Below, piece after piece: positions 35,614 through 43,550 of a DNA stretch of 64,000 bases; position 1 is the first letter of the stretch, and each line of letters starts with the position of its first letter. Under the pieces are notes generated by a model. The model ran no database searches. It had not been told where the DNA came from and was given only the letters and a program-made list of their open reading frames with translations. Source of the DNA: Gelatiniphilus marinus (GTDB taxonomy: Bacteria; Bacteroidota; Bacteroidia; Flavobacteriales; Flavobacteriaceae); NCBI RefSeq assembly GCF_042678305.1, contig NZ_JBHUDT010000005.1; one strand, given 5' to 3'. The position numbers and the translations under genes are program-made.

Positions 35614-36234
35614 ATGGTTAACCAAAATCAAATAGAAGTTTTAAATAATACATTAAAAGAGGCATCGCCTGCAGAAATTATTAAAAAAGCTTTCGAAATA
35701 AACAGCAAAGCGGTTGTAACTACGAATTTTAGACCTTACGAAGCGGCAATTTTACATGCGGTAAGCAAAGTAGAATCCAATATTCCGGTAGTTTGGTGCG
35801 ATACAGGCTACAACACACCGCAAACATATAAACATGCAGAACAAGTTATAAAAGATTTAAACTTAAATGTGTTTTTATATGTACCAAAGCAAACATCGGC
35901 ACATCGCGATGTGGTTATGGGAATCCCAAGTATAGATGCACCAGAGCACACATTGTTTACAGAACAAGTTAAGCTAGAGCCTTTTAAGCGCGCCATGGAC
36001 GAGCACAAACCAAACGTTTGGTTTACAAATCTGCGCCAAGGACAAACTGCGTTTAGAAACAGCATAGGCATTTTTAGTTTAAGTAAAGATGGCGTGTTAA
36101 AAGTGAGTCCGTTTTACTATTGGTCCGATAAAGAACTAGACACCTATTTAAACCAACACCAACTGCCAAACGAGTTTAAATATTTCGACCCAACCAAAGC
36201 ATTAGAGAATAGAGAGTGCGGATTGCATGCATAA
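35614..36234 (+). CDS. cysH: Phosphoadenylyl-sulfate reductase-like (PAPS/APS reductase)
   Basis: 206 residues from the ATG at 35614; an in-frame ATG at 35599 would overlap DUF2061. Reduces activated sulfate to sulfite with thioredoxin. It has the PP-loop-related VVWCDTGYNTPQTY near 59 and the catalytic C-terminal motif ECGLHA (Cys near residue 203). There are only two cysteines in the chain, so the CC and CxxC pairs that hold the 4Fe-4S cluster of bacterial APS reductases are absent. This fits a PAPS reductase, or an APR-B-type APS reductase that works without a cluster. No APS kinase gene is seen in the window. Confidence 0.9.
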   Translation: MVNQNQIEVLNNTLKEASPAEIIKKAFEINSKAVVTTNFRPYEAAILHAVSKVESNIPVVWCDTGYNTPQTYKHAEQVIKDLNLNVFLYVPKQTSAHRDVVMGIPSIDAPEHTLFTEQVKLEPFKRAMDEHKPNVWFTNLRQGQTAFRNSIGIFSLSKDGVLKVSPFYYWSDKELDTYLNQHQLPNEFKYFDPTKALENRECGLHA

Positions 36235-36350
36235 ATGAGTAGGCAGTGGTTAGTAAGCAGTTGGCAGAAAATAAATATAAATAATAATAATTTCACGCAA
36301 GTGAAAAAAAAAGTATAACAACAAAACTTTTACACCGCCCGAGTAAGAGT

Positions 36351-36380
36351 TCCTCCCTGTTTGGGGAGGTTAGGAGGGGC
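36351..36380 (+). repeat. GC-rich hairpin repeat, copy before cysD
   Basis: TCCTCCC-TGTT-TGGGGAGG hairpin, then TTAGGAGGGGC and a T run directly before the cysD ATG at 36387. The left flank GCCCGAGTAAGA is shared with the copy at 38861. Confidence 0.75.
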
Positions 36381-36386
36381 ATTTTT

Positions 36387-37292
36387 ATGAATAAAAACAC
36401 ATCGCATATAAATTCGCTTGAAAACGAAGCCATTTATATAATGAGAGAAGTAGCAGCACAATTCGATAATCCCGTTTTGCTGTTTTCAGGAGGCAAGGAT
36501 TCAATTACCCTAGTTAGGTTGGCCCTTAAGGCGTTTTACCCAGCAAAAATACCGTTTCCTTTAATGCATATCGATACGGGGCACAACTTCCCGGAAACTA
36601 TTGAGTTTAGAGACCGTTTGGTTAAAGAATTAGGTTTAGAATTGATAGTTAGAAACGTACAAGATTCTATTGATGAAGGCAAGGTAAAAGAAGAGTCCGG
36701 GCGTTACGCCAGCCGAAACATGCTGCAAACCACCACGCTTTTAGATGCTATCGAAGAGTTTAAATTCGATGCTTGTATTGGTGGTGCACGACGTGATGAG
36801 GAAAAAGCAAGAGCCAAAGAACGCATTTTTTCTGTAAGAGACGATTTTGGGCAATGGGACGAAAAAAACCAGCGCCCCGAATTATTCGATATGCTTAATG
36901 GCGATATCGAACACGGGCAAAACGTACGCGTATTTCCCATTTCAAACTGGACAGAGTTAGATGTTTGGTCTTACATCGAAAAAGAAAATATCGAAATTCC
37001 ATCCATTTATTTCGCGCACACCAGAGCTACTTTTTTACGCGACGGATTAATCTGGTCTGCAGACGACGACGTGGTTTTTAGAGACGAAAATGAAGAGGTC
37101 GTAGAACGTATGGTAAGGTTTAGAACCGTTGGCGATATGAGTTGCACAGCAGCAGTTTTATCGGATGCAGCCGATATTAAAACCGTAGTACAGGAAATTA
37201 GGGAAAGCACCATTTCTGAACGCGGCGCACGTATAGACGATAAACGCTCTGAAGCCGCCATGGAAAAACGTAAACAACAAGGGTATTTTTAA
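36387..37292 (+). CDS. cysD: Sulfate adenylyltransferase subunit 2
   Basis: 301 residues, the usual CysD length. Forms APS from ATP and sulfate together with the GTPase CysN. PP-loop motif LLFSGGKDSITLVRLALKAF near 31, HIDTGHNFPETIEFRD near 63, GGARRDEEKARAKERIFS near 132, and the conserved C-terminal CTAAVLSDA and ISERGARIDD. The ATG at 36387 sits just after a GC-rich repeat element that ends in a T run. Downstream, before cysN, there are a terminator-like hairpin (37309-37334) and another repeat copy, so the relative amount of CysN may be lowered. Confidence 0.96.
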   Translation: MNKNTSHINSLENEAIYIMREVAAQFDNPVLLFSGGKDSITLVRLALKAFYPAKIPFPLMHIDTGHNFPETIEFRDRLVKELGLELIVRNVQDSIDEGKVKEESGRYASRNMLQTTTLLDAIEEFKFDACIGGARRDEEKARAKERIFSVRDDFGQWDEKNQRPELFDMLNGDIEHGQNVRVFPISNWTELDVWSYIEKENIEIPSIYFAHTRATFLRDGLIWSADDDVVFRDENEEVVERMVRFRTVGDMSCTAAVLSDAADIKTVVQEIRESTISERGARIDDKRSEAAMEKRKQQGYF

Positions 37293-37308
37293 AACACCAA
37301 CTTTTGTC

Positions 37309-37334
37309 ATTTCCGCAAAGGCGGAAATCTTTTT
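37309..37334 (+). terminator. Terminator-like hairpin between cysD and cysN
   Basis: ATTTCCGC-AAAG-GCGGAAAT, a perfect 8-bp stem, followed by CTTTTT. Located 16 bases after the cysD stop. It could attenuate the transcript inside the operon. It also resembles dispersed GTCATTTCCGC repeats that I recall from this family. Confidence 0.6.
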
Positions 37335-37430
37335 AAAAGAATACAAATTAGGTTTTAAAACCCAAAGCTTCGCGAGTAGGTATAAAAAACAAAAGAATTA
37401 AAACAAATTTTAAAATATAACCCGTAAAGA

Positions 37431-37462
37431 ACTCCCGCTCCTTTGGAGAGGGTTGGGTAGAG
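37431..37462 (+). repeat. GC-rich hairpin repeat, copy before cysN
   Basis: ACTCCCGCTCC-TTT-GGAGAGGG hairpin, then TTGGGTAGAG, ending two bases before the cysN ATG at 37465. Same family as 36351 and 38861, but more diverged. Confidence 0.7.
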
Positions 37463-37464
37463 TA

Positions 37465-38712
37465 ATGGAAGTATTAAAAATTGCAACAGCAGGAAGTGTA
37501 GATGACGGAAAAAGCACCTTAATTGGTCGCATTCTTTACGATACAAAATCGTTAACCACAGATAAATTAGAGGCCATCGAAAAAACCAGTAAACAACGCG
37601 GTTACGATTATTTAGATTTTTCATTGGCAACCGATGGTTTGGTGGCCGAAAGAGAACAAGGCATCACCATTGATGTGGCACACATCTATTTTTCAACCGC
37701 AAAAAAAAGCTACATTATTGCCGATACGCCGGGGCATGTTGAATATACCCGAAACATGGTTACTGGCGCTTCAACATCGCAGGCATCCATCATTTTAATC
37801 GATGCCAGAAAAGGGGTTATCGAGCAAACCAATCGCCATTTCTTTATCAATAACCTGCTCAGAATTAAAGATGTGGTCGTGGCCATTAACAAGATGGATC
37901 TGGTAGATTATTCAGAAGAGGTTTACAATAAAATAAAAGCCGATTTTTCTGAACTTATGGGCAAACGCGATTACCAAGATCAAAAAATAACATTCATTCC
38001 TGTTAGCGCTTTAAAAGGTGATAACGTGGTAAATAAATCTGAAAACATGCCTTGGTACAAAGGCGAGGCCTTGTTAGAGCATTTAGAGCAGTTGGATAAA
38101 AAAGATGTTTTTAACGTTGGTACACCACGTTTCCCAGTACAATACGTTATCCGGCCAAAAACCGAGGAATTTCATGATTTTAGAGGCTATGCAGGAAAAG
38201 TCTATGGCGGAAATTTAAGCGTTGGAGACCACATTGTCGTTTTGCCATCGCAAACAAAATCGAAGATAAAAGACATTTATTTCTACGATGAAAAATACGA
38301 AACCGCTTCTAGGCGCTCATCGGTTACCATTACTTTAGAAGACGATATAAATGTAAGTCGTGGCGATATGATTGTTAAAGAAAACGATTTGCCAACCATA
38401 GAAAAACAGTTTACCGCAAATGTGTGTTGGATGGATTCCTCCCAGTTAACTACAGGAAAAAAATACGTGGTCCAGCATGGTGTTAATAAAGTACTGGCCA
38501 AAGTTGGCGCCATTCACCATAAAATAAACCCAGATTATTCGGGCATAGAAACCAATGTCTCTGGGTTAAATGTTAACGATATAGCTTCGGTAACCTTTAA
38601 ACTAAACAAGCCCATTTTTTACGATCAGTTTAAAAACCATAGAACAAATGGGTCGTTTATAATCATCGATTCCCAAACCAATAATACCGTTGGTGCAGGT
38701 TTTATTCAGTAA
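37465..38712 (+). CDS. cysN: Sulfate adenylyltransferase subunit 1 (GTPase)
   Basis: The ATG at 37465 (MEVLKIATAGSVDDG) gives 415 residues. The reading frame extends to a TTG 12 bases upstream, inside a repeat, and is not used. EF-Tu-like GTPase that drives APS formation by CysD. G1 GSVDDGKSTLIGR near 10, G3 DTPGHVEYTRNM near 91, G4 NKMDLVDY near 146. Two beta-barrel domains follow. There is no C-terminal APS kinase extension, unlike the CysNC type. Confidence 0.96.
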   Translation: MEVLKIATAGSVDDGKSTLIGRILYDTKSLTTDKLEAIEKTSKQRGYDYLDFSLATDGLVAEREQGITIDVAHIYFSTAKKSYIIADTPGHVEYTRNMVTGASTSQASIILIDARKGVIEQTNRHFFINNLLRIKDVVVAINKMDLVDYSEEVYNKIKADFSELMGKRDYQDQKITFIPVSALKGDNVVNKSENMPWYKGEALLEHLEQLDKKDVFNVGTPRFPVQYVIRPKTEEFHDFRGYAGKVYGGNLSVGDHIVVLPSQTKSKIKDIYFYDEKYETASRRSSVTITLEDDINVSRGDMIVKENDLPTIEKQFTANVCWMDSSQLTTGKKYVVQHGVNKVLAKVGAIHHKINPDYSGIETNVSGLNVNDIASVTFKLNKPIFYDQFKNHRTNGSFIIIDSQTNNTVGAGFIQ

Positions 38713-38743
38713 AAGCCCTTAACCCCAAAGGGGAAACCAGCAG
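38713..38743 (-). repeat. GC-rich hairpin repeat, inverted copy after cysN
   Basis: Reverse complement of the element: on the minus strand it reads CCTGCTGGTTTCCCC, then TTTGGGGTTAAGGGCT. It lies at the end of cysN (stop 38710-38712) and together with the direct copies at 38791 and 38861 forms a three-copy cluster. Confidence 0.65.
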
Positions 38744-38790
38744 GTTTGTAAAAAAATAATAAATATAGATGCTCTTTACGAGTAATAATC

Positions 38791-38820
38791 CCTTCCCCTT
38801 TGGGGGAGGTTAGGAGAGGC
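38791..38820 (+). repeat. GC-rich hairpin repeat, first direct copy before the sulfite reductase gene
   Basis: CCTTCCCC-TT-TGGGGGAGG hairpin, then TTAGGAGAGGC and a T6 run. It precedes the copy at 38861 by 70 bases and is not itself next to a start codon. Confidence 0.75.
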
Positions 38821-38860
38821 TTTTTTAATAACAATATTCTTGCTCTGCCCGAGTAAGAAT

Positions 38861-38890
38861 TCCTCTCCCTTTGGGGAGGTTAGCAGGGGC
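38861..38890 (+). repeat. GC-rich hairpin repeat, second direct copy before the sulfite reductase gene
   Basis: TCCTCTCCC-TTTG-GGGAGG hairpin, then TTAGCAGGGGC and a T6 run, with the ATG at 38897 starting directly after the T run. The left flank GCCCGAGTAAGA matches that of the copy before cysD. Confidence 0.78.
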
Positions 38891-38896
38891 TTTTTT

Positions 38897-41014
38897 ATGC
38901 AAAGTTTTAGAACAGAAATAGAAAATCCAGTAGTTGAAAAAGATATTATTGAATTAGCCAATAAAATCGAACTTTTTAACAACGGAAAGGTTGACGAAGA
39001 AAAATTTAGAAGCCTGCGTTTGGCACGCGGTGTTTACGGACAGCGTCAAGAAGGCGTGCAAATGATTCGTATTAAATTACCCTACGGAAAGGTTTTAAGC
39101 AATCAACTACGCAGAATTTCTGATGTTTCAGACGAATATTCAAGAGGAAGATTACATATAACCACCCGTCAAGATATTCAAATCCATTATGTCGATTTAA
39201 ACAGAACACCAGAACTTTGGGCAGAATTAGAACGCGACGATGTTACCCTGCGCGAAGCCTGCGGAAACACAGTTCGTAACGTAACCGCAAGCGAAACGGC
39301 TGGCATAGACATTAACGAACCGTTTGATGTATCGCCGTATGCCGATGCTTTATTTCGTTTCTTTTTGCGCAACCCAATCTGCCAAGAAATGGGACGGAAA
39401 TTTAAGGTCTCGTTCTCGGCTTCCGATGAAGATACCGGACTCTCGTACATGCACGATTTAGGTTTTATTGCGAAAATTGAAAATGGTATTCGAGGTTTTA
39501 AAGTGATGATTGGTGGCGGTTTGGGTTCGCAACCTCGTCATGCCGATGTGTTGTATGAGTTTTTACAAACCGATAAAATTATTCCGGTAATGGAAGGTGT
39601 TTTAAGAATTTTTGATCGCCACGGAGAACGTAAAAGTCGCGCCAAAGCTCGAATGAAATTCTTAATAAAAGACATCGGGCTAGAGGCCTTTAAAGCCTTA
39701 GTTGAAGAAGAGCAAAACGCCATTGAATTTAAATCGGTTGCCATCGATGCCGATGCTTATCGGTACTCAAAACCTGTTGAAGTAAAAGATATTCCGCAAG
39801 TTGAAATTAAAGACCAAAATGCTTTTGAAACTTGGAAATCCACAAACCTCATTCCACAAAAACAAGACGGTTTTGTAGCTATTGGCATTAAAGTGTTGTT
39901 GGGCGATTTTTACACAGATAAAGCCAGATTGTTGGCAGATTTAGTTGAAAACTATGCCGCTGGCGAATTACGATTAACACTGCGCCAAAACATAGTTATA
40001 CCTTTTGTTAAAGAAGAATTGGTGCCGTTTTTCTACCAAGAATTAAAAAAATTGGGCTTTGTTGAAGCCGGCTATAATAAAGCCGTAGATATTACAGCTT
40101 GCCCGGGTACAGATACCTGTAACCTAGGCATAGCGAGCAGTACCGGAATTGCCGATGAGCTAGAGCGCGTTATAAAAACAGAATATCCGCAGTATTTAAA
40201 AAACGAAGATTTAGTGATTAAAATTAGTGGCTGTATGAATGCCTGCGGGCAGCACAATATGGCACATATTGGTTTCCAAGGGATGTCTGTTAGAACGCCA
40301 GATAAATTAGTGGCACCCGCGTTACAGGTATTGTTAGGAGGCACTAATTTAGGTAACGGCAATGCAACTTTTGCAGATAAAGTGGTAAAAGTACCAAGTA
40401 AAAGAGGTCCAGAAGCGTTGCGCAGGATTTTAAACGATTTTGAAGCCAACGCCAACGGAAAACCATTTGCAGCATATTATAAAGAAAAAGGCGAAAAGTA
40501 TTTTTATGACTTTTTAACCGATCTTTCAGACGTTACCAATTTAACCCAAGACGATTTTATCGATTGGGGCGAAGAAGAAAAATACGTTAAGGAAATTGGC
40601 ATTGGCGAATGTGCCGGCGTAGTTATCGATTTAATAGCAACTTTGTTTTTAGAAAGCGAAGAAAAAATTGAAAATGCCCACGAATCATTCAATAACAACG
40701 TGTATTCAAGTGCCATTTATCATGCTTATAGTTCTTTGGTAAATTCCGCGAAAGCGTTATTGTTAGCCGAAAATAAAAAGACAAATACACAAGCAGGAAT
40801 CATTAGTCAGTTTGATGAATTGTTTGTTGCAAGCGGAAGAATTGATTTGGGCGTATCTTTTTCAGAATTGATTTATCAAATTAAAAAGTACGCACCAACA
40901 AAAGAGTTTGCTTCAAAATATATTGAAAATGCAAGTGAGTTTTTACAAAAAGTAAGAGCCTATAGAAACGCAGAAAACGCTCTTGCCACCAAAGGAGGAA
41001 AAGCGACAGTTTAA
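38897..41014 (+). CDS. Sirohaem sulfite reductase with C-terminal HEPN domain
   Basis: The start at MQSFRTEIENP (38897) gives 705 residues; translation further upstream would run through the repeat. Reduces sulfite to sulfide with six electrons, probably from ferredoxin. Two ferredoxin-like half domains and two NIR/SIR core domains occupy about 1-560. The 4Fe-4S/sirohaem motif is complete: Cys402-x5-Cys408 (ACPGTDTC) and Cys446-x3-Cys450 (SGCMNACGQH). A helical HEPN domain fills about 567-695 (VVIDLIATLFLESEEKIENA, NVYSSAIYHAYSSLVNSAKA). The fusion is known to me from Bacteroidota, but its role is not. The sirohaem genes cobA and the dehydrogenase/chelatase follow directly. Confidence 0.93.
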   Translation: MQSFRTEIENPVVEKDIIELANKIELFNNGKVDEEKFRSLRLARGVYGQRQEGVQMIRIKLPYGKVLSNQLRRISDVSDEYSRGRLHITTRQDIQIHYVDLNRTPELWAELERDDVTLREACGNTVRNVTASETAGIDINEPFDVSPYADALFRFFLRNPICQEMGRKFKVSFSASDEDTGLSYMHDLGFIAKIENGIRGFKVMIGGGLGSQPRHADVLYEFLQTDKIIPVMEGVLRIFDRHGERKSRAKARMKFLIKDIGLEAFKALVEEEQNAIEFKSVAIDADAYRYSKPVEVKDIPQVEIKDQNAFETWKSTNLIPQKQDGFVAIGIKVLLGDFYTDKARLLADLVENYAAGELRLTLRQNIVIPFVKEELVPFFYQELKKLGFVEAGYNKAVDITACPGTDTCNLGIASSTGIADELERVIKTEYPQYLKNEDLVIKISGCMNACGQHNMAHIGFQGMSVRTPDKLVAPALQVLLGGTNLGNGNATFADKVVKVPSKRGPEALRRILNDFEANANGKPFAAYYKEKGEKYFYDFLTDLSDVTNLTQDDFIDWGEEEKYVKEIGIGECAGVVIDLIATLFLESEEKIENAHESFNNNVYSSAIYHAYSSLVNSAKALLLAENKKTNTQAGIISQFDELFVASGRIDLGVSFSELIYQIKKYAPTKEFASKYIENASEFLQKVRAYRNAENALATKGGKATV

Positions 41015-41073
41015 TGTTTTTTTCTAGAATGGGAGCGAATAAATAGCACTCATCTTTGATGAGGTTTTAAAAA

Positions 41074-41892
41074 ATGAATAAGAAAAACGCTAATAACAAC
41101 ATAGAGAACCCAATTTCCCCTTTGGGGTCTAGGGGGCTGTTTAGCGGGCAATTAACTGTTGTTGGCGCAGGGCCAGGCGATACAGAATTAATTACGCTAA
41201 AAGCTATTAAAGCCATTAAATCTGCCAATGTAATTTTATATGATGCGCTTATTAATGAAGAGTTGCTTAAATACGCATCAGTTAAAGCAGAGCTTATTTA
41301 CGTGGGCAAACGCAAAGGCTGTTACAGTTACCAACAAGAGCAAATTAACCAGCTTATTGTAAGCAGGGCAAAGTCTCATGGGCATGTTGTGCGTTTAAAA
41401 GGGGGCGATCCTTTTATCTTTGGAAGAGGTGCCGAGGAAATAGAGTATGCCAGACAATTTGGACTTGAAACGCAAGTTGTGCCCGGAATAACATCGGCCA
41501 TAGCGGTGCCGGCCTATCAAGGTATTCCGTTAACAAAACGAGGCGCTTCAGAAAGTTTTTGGGTAATAACTGGCACCACAAAAGCGCATAAATTATCCAA
41601 CGATGTGGCATTGGCGGCAAAATCGACAGCAACCGTTGTAATTTTAATGGGCATGGGTAAGCTTCATGAAATAGTTGCCGTTTTTTCAGCAGAAAACAAA
41701 CAAGATACGGCCATAGCCGTTATTCAAAACGGGACAACTCAAAACGAAAAATGTGGCATAGGCACCATTAGTACTATTCAAAAAATTGTTGCAGAAAAGC
41801 AATTGTCTTCTCCGGCAATTATAGTTATTGGCGATGTAGTGAAAGAGCGCGTGGTTTTAAACTCAATTTTTAAAGATTTTGCAACAGTATAA
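41074..41892 (+). CDS. cobA: Uroporphyrinogen-III C-methyltransferase
   Basis: 272 residues. Methylates uroporphyrinogen III twice with SAM to precorrin-2, the first sirohaem step. Tetrapyrrole methylase motifs: LTVVGAGPGDTELITLKA near 28, VRLKGGDPFIFGRGAEE near 109, and VVPGITSAIAVPAYQGIPLTKRG near 139. Normal family members start almost at the LTVVGAGPGD motif. Here about 25 residues precede it, and nucleotides 41113-41138 inside this extension are a copy of the GC-rich repeat. The encoded stretch PISPLGSRGLF is thus repeat-derived. The ATG at 41074 is the only good start. The product serves the sulfite reductase next to it. Confidence 0.94.
   Translation: MNKKNANNNIENPISPLGSRGLFSGQLTVVGAGPGDTELITLKAIKAIKSANVILYDALINEELLKYASVKAELIYVGKRKGCYSYQQEQINQLIVSRAKSHGHVVRLKGGDPFIFGRGAEEIEYARQFGLETQVVPGITSAIAVPAYQGIPLTKRGASESFWVITGTTKAHKLSNDVALAAKSTATVVILMGMGKLHEIVAVFSAENKQDTAIAVIQNGTTQNEKCGIGTISTIQKIVAEKQLSSPAIIVIGDVVKERVVLNSIFKDFATV
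41113..41138 (+). repeat. GC-rich hairpin repeat inside the cobA coding sequence
   Basis: ATTTCCCCTTTGGGG followed by TCTAGGGGGCT matches the repeat found before cysD and the sulfite reductase gene. It is in frame and codes for part of the N-terminal extension of CobA. Confidence 0.65.
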
Positions 41893-41896
41893 CCTA

Positions 41897-42481
41897 ATGG
41901 AACGAAATAACCTATATCCCATTTTTTTAAAGGCCAAAAACCTAAATATACTTATAGTTGGTGGTGGTTATGTAGCCGAGGAAAAATTAAGTTTCCTGTT
42001 AAAATCCAGTCCAGATGCTTGTGTAACAATAGTATCGCCAATGTTTAGAGAAGATACTTTATCTTTGTCTAAAAAAGGAAACGTTACGCTTATAAACGAT
42101 AAATACAATAAGCGTTATTTAAAAGGAAAGCACATGGTTGTAGCAACAACCGATGCGCCCAAGGTAAACGTAAAAATTTACAAGCATTGCAGAAAAAGAA
42201 GTATTTTGGTAAACGTTGCCGATAATCCGCCGTACTGCGATTTTTATATGGGCGGCATTGTAACAAAAGGCAATGTTAAAGTAGCTATTTCCACAAACGG
42301 AAAGTCGCCAACAACAGCCAAACGATTACGTCAATTTTTTGAAGACGTAATTCCAGAAAATGTTGACGATCTAGTTAAAAATTTAAACGAATACAGAAAA
42401 ACAATAAAAGGAGATTTCGAGCAAAAAGTAGAAACACTAAACGAATTTACTAAAGGATTAATTGCAAAAAAAGAAATATAA
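41897..42481 (+). CDS. Precorrin-2 dehydrogenase / sirohydrochlorin ferrochelatase (CysG N-terminal type)
   Basis: 194 residues from the ATG at 41897, four bases after the cobA stop. Completes sirohaem: NAD+-dependent oxidation of precorrin-2 and iron insertion, as in Met8p and the N-terminal half of CysG. Rossmann motif IVGGGYVAEEKL near 24, VVATTDAPKVN near 82 and NVADNPPYCDFYMGGIVTKG near 105, which contains the catalytic Asp, then STNGKSPTTAKRLRQ. CobA and this protein are separate chains here, where enterobacterial CysG fuses them. The gene lies one base before the reductase gene that follows. Confidence 0.92.
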   Translation: MERNNLYPIFLKAKNLNILIVGGGYVAEEKLSFLLKSSPDACVTIVSPMFREDTLSLSKKGNVTLINDKYNKRYLKGKHMVVATTDAPKVNVKIYKHCRKRSILVNVADNPPYCDFYMGGIVTKGNVKVAISTNGKSPTTAKRLRQFFEDVIPENVDDLVKNLNEYRKTIKGDFEQKVETLNEFTKGLIAKKEI

Positions 42482-42482
42482 A

Positions 42483-43538
42483 ATGATTAAAACAGACATA
42501 CTTATAATTGGCGCAGGCCCAACAGGATTGTTTACGGTTTTTGAAGCCGGATTATTAAAGCTTAAATGCCATCTTATTGATGCATTGCCGCAACCCGGTG
42601 GACAATGCTCTGAGATTTACCCTAAAAAACCAATTTACGATATTCCCGGATTTCCAGAAATATTGGCAGGCGATTTAACCAAAAACCTATTAGAACAAGG
42701 TAAGCAATTCGAGCCGGGTTTTACACTAGGCGAACGCGCCGAAACCATAGAAAAACAAGACGATGGTACTTTTATAGTAACCACAAATAAAGGCACAAAA
42801 CACCATGCGCCCGTAGTTGCCATTGCTGGCGGATTAGGGTCTTTCGAACCACGAAAACCAGCCATAGAAGGTCTTGCAGATTACGAAGATAAAGGCGTTG
42901 AATATTTTATTAAAGACCCAGAAATTTACAGAAACAAAAAAGTAGTGATTTCAGGAGGTGGCGATTCTGCATTAGATTGGAGTATATTTCTGGCCGATGT
43001 AGCATCTTCGGTAACCTTAATTCATAGGCGACACGAGTTTAGAGGTGCTTTGGATTCTGTTGAGAAAGTTAGAGAATTAAAACTTCTCGGGAAAATAAAC
43101 TTAATAACACCAGCCGAAGTTACAGGTATTCATGGCAATGGTAAAGTTGAAAGTGTAACCGTAGTAAAAGAAGGCGAAGAACACCATTTAGAGACCGATC
43201 ATTTTATTCCTTTATTCGGGCTATCACCAAAATTAGGCCCCATAGCAAATTGGGGGCTGGAAATAGAAAAAAATGCAATTAAAGTCGATAATACTTTAAA
43301 TTACCAAACAAACATTCCCGGTATATTTGCCATTGGAGACGTAAATACCTATCCAGAAAAATTAAAACTAATTCTTTGTGGGTTTCACGAGGCTACACTA
43401 ATGTGTCAAGCCGCTTACAGAATTATAAACCCAGGTAAAAAGTACGTTTTAAAATACACAACAGTAAGTGGTATTAATGGTTTCGATGGTACACGTAAAG
43501 AAGCACCCAAAGCCGTTGTAAGAGCTATTGAGGCCTAA
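42483..43538 (+). CDS. Thioredoxin-reductase-like ferredoxin-NADP+ reductase
   Basis: 351 residues from the ATG at 42483, one base after the previous stop. FAD/NAD(P)-dependent two-dinucleotide-domain reductase: FAD motif IIGAGPTGLFTVFEAG near 8, NADP motif VVISGGGDSALDWSIFLA near 153, and a late FAD motif GIFAIGDVNTYPEKLK near 280. The CxxC redox pair of thioredoxin reductases is absent, which marks the FNR type of Bacteroidota, Firmicutes and green sulfur bacteria. In this operon it is the natural electron source for sulfite reductase through ferredoxin. No ferredoxin gene lies in the window. Confidence 0.9.
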   Translation: MIKTDILIIGAGPTGLFTVFEAGLLKLKCHLIDALPQPGGQCSEIYPKKPIYDIPGFPEILAGDLTKNLLEQGKQFEPGFTLGERAETIEKQDDGTFIVTTNKGTKHHAPVVAIAGGLGSFEPRKPAIEGLADYEDKGVEYFIKDPEIYRNKKVVISGGGDSALDWSIFLADVASSVTLIHRRHEFRGALDSVEKVRELKLLGKINLITPAEVTGIHGNGKVESVTVVKEGEEHHLETDHFIPLFGLSPKLGPIANWGLEIEKNAIKVDNTLNYQTNIPGIFAIGDVNTYPEKLKLILCGFHEATLMCQAAYRIINPGKKYVLKYTTVSGINGFDGTRKEAPKAVVRAIEA

Positions 43539-43550
43539 TGCAATATTGTT

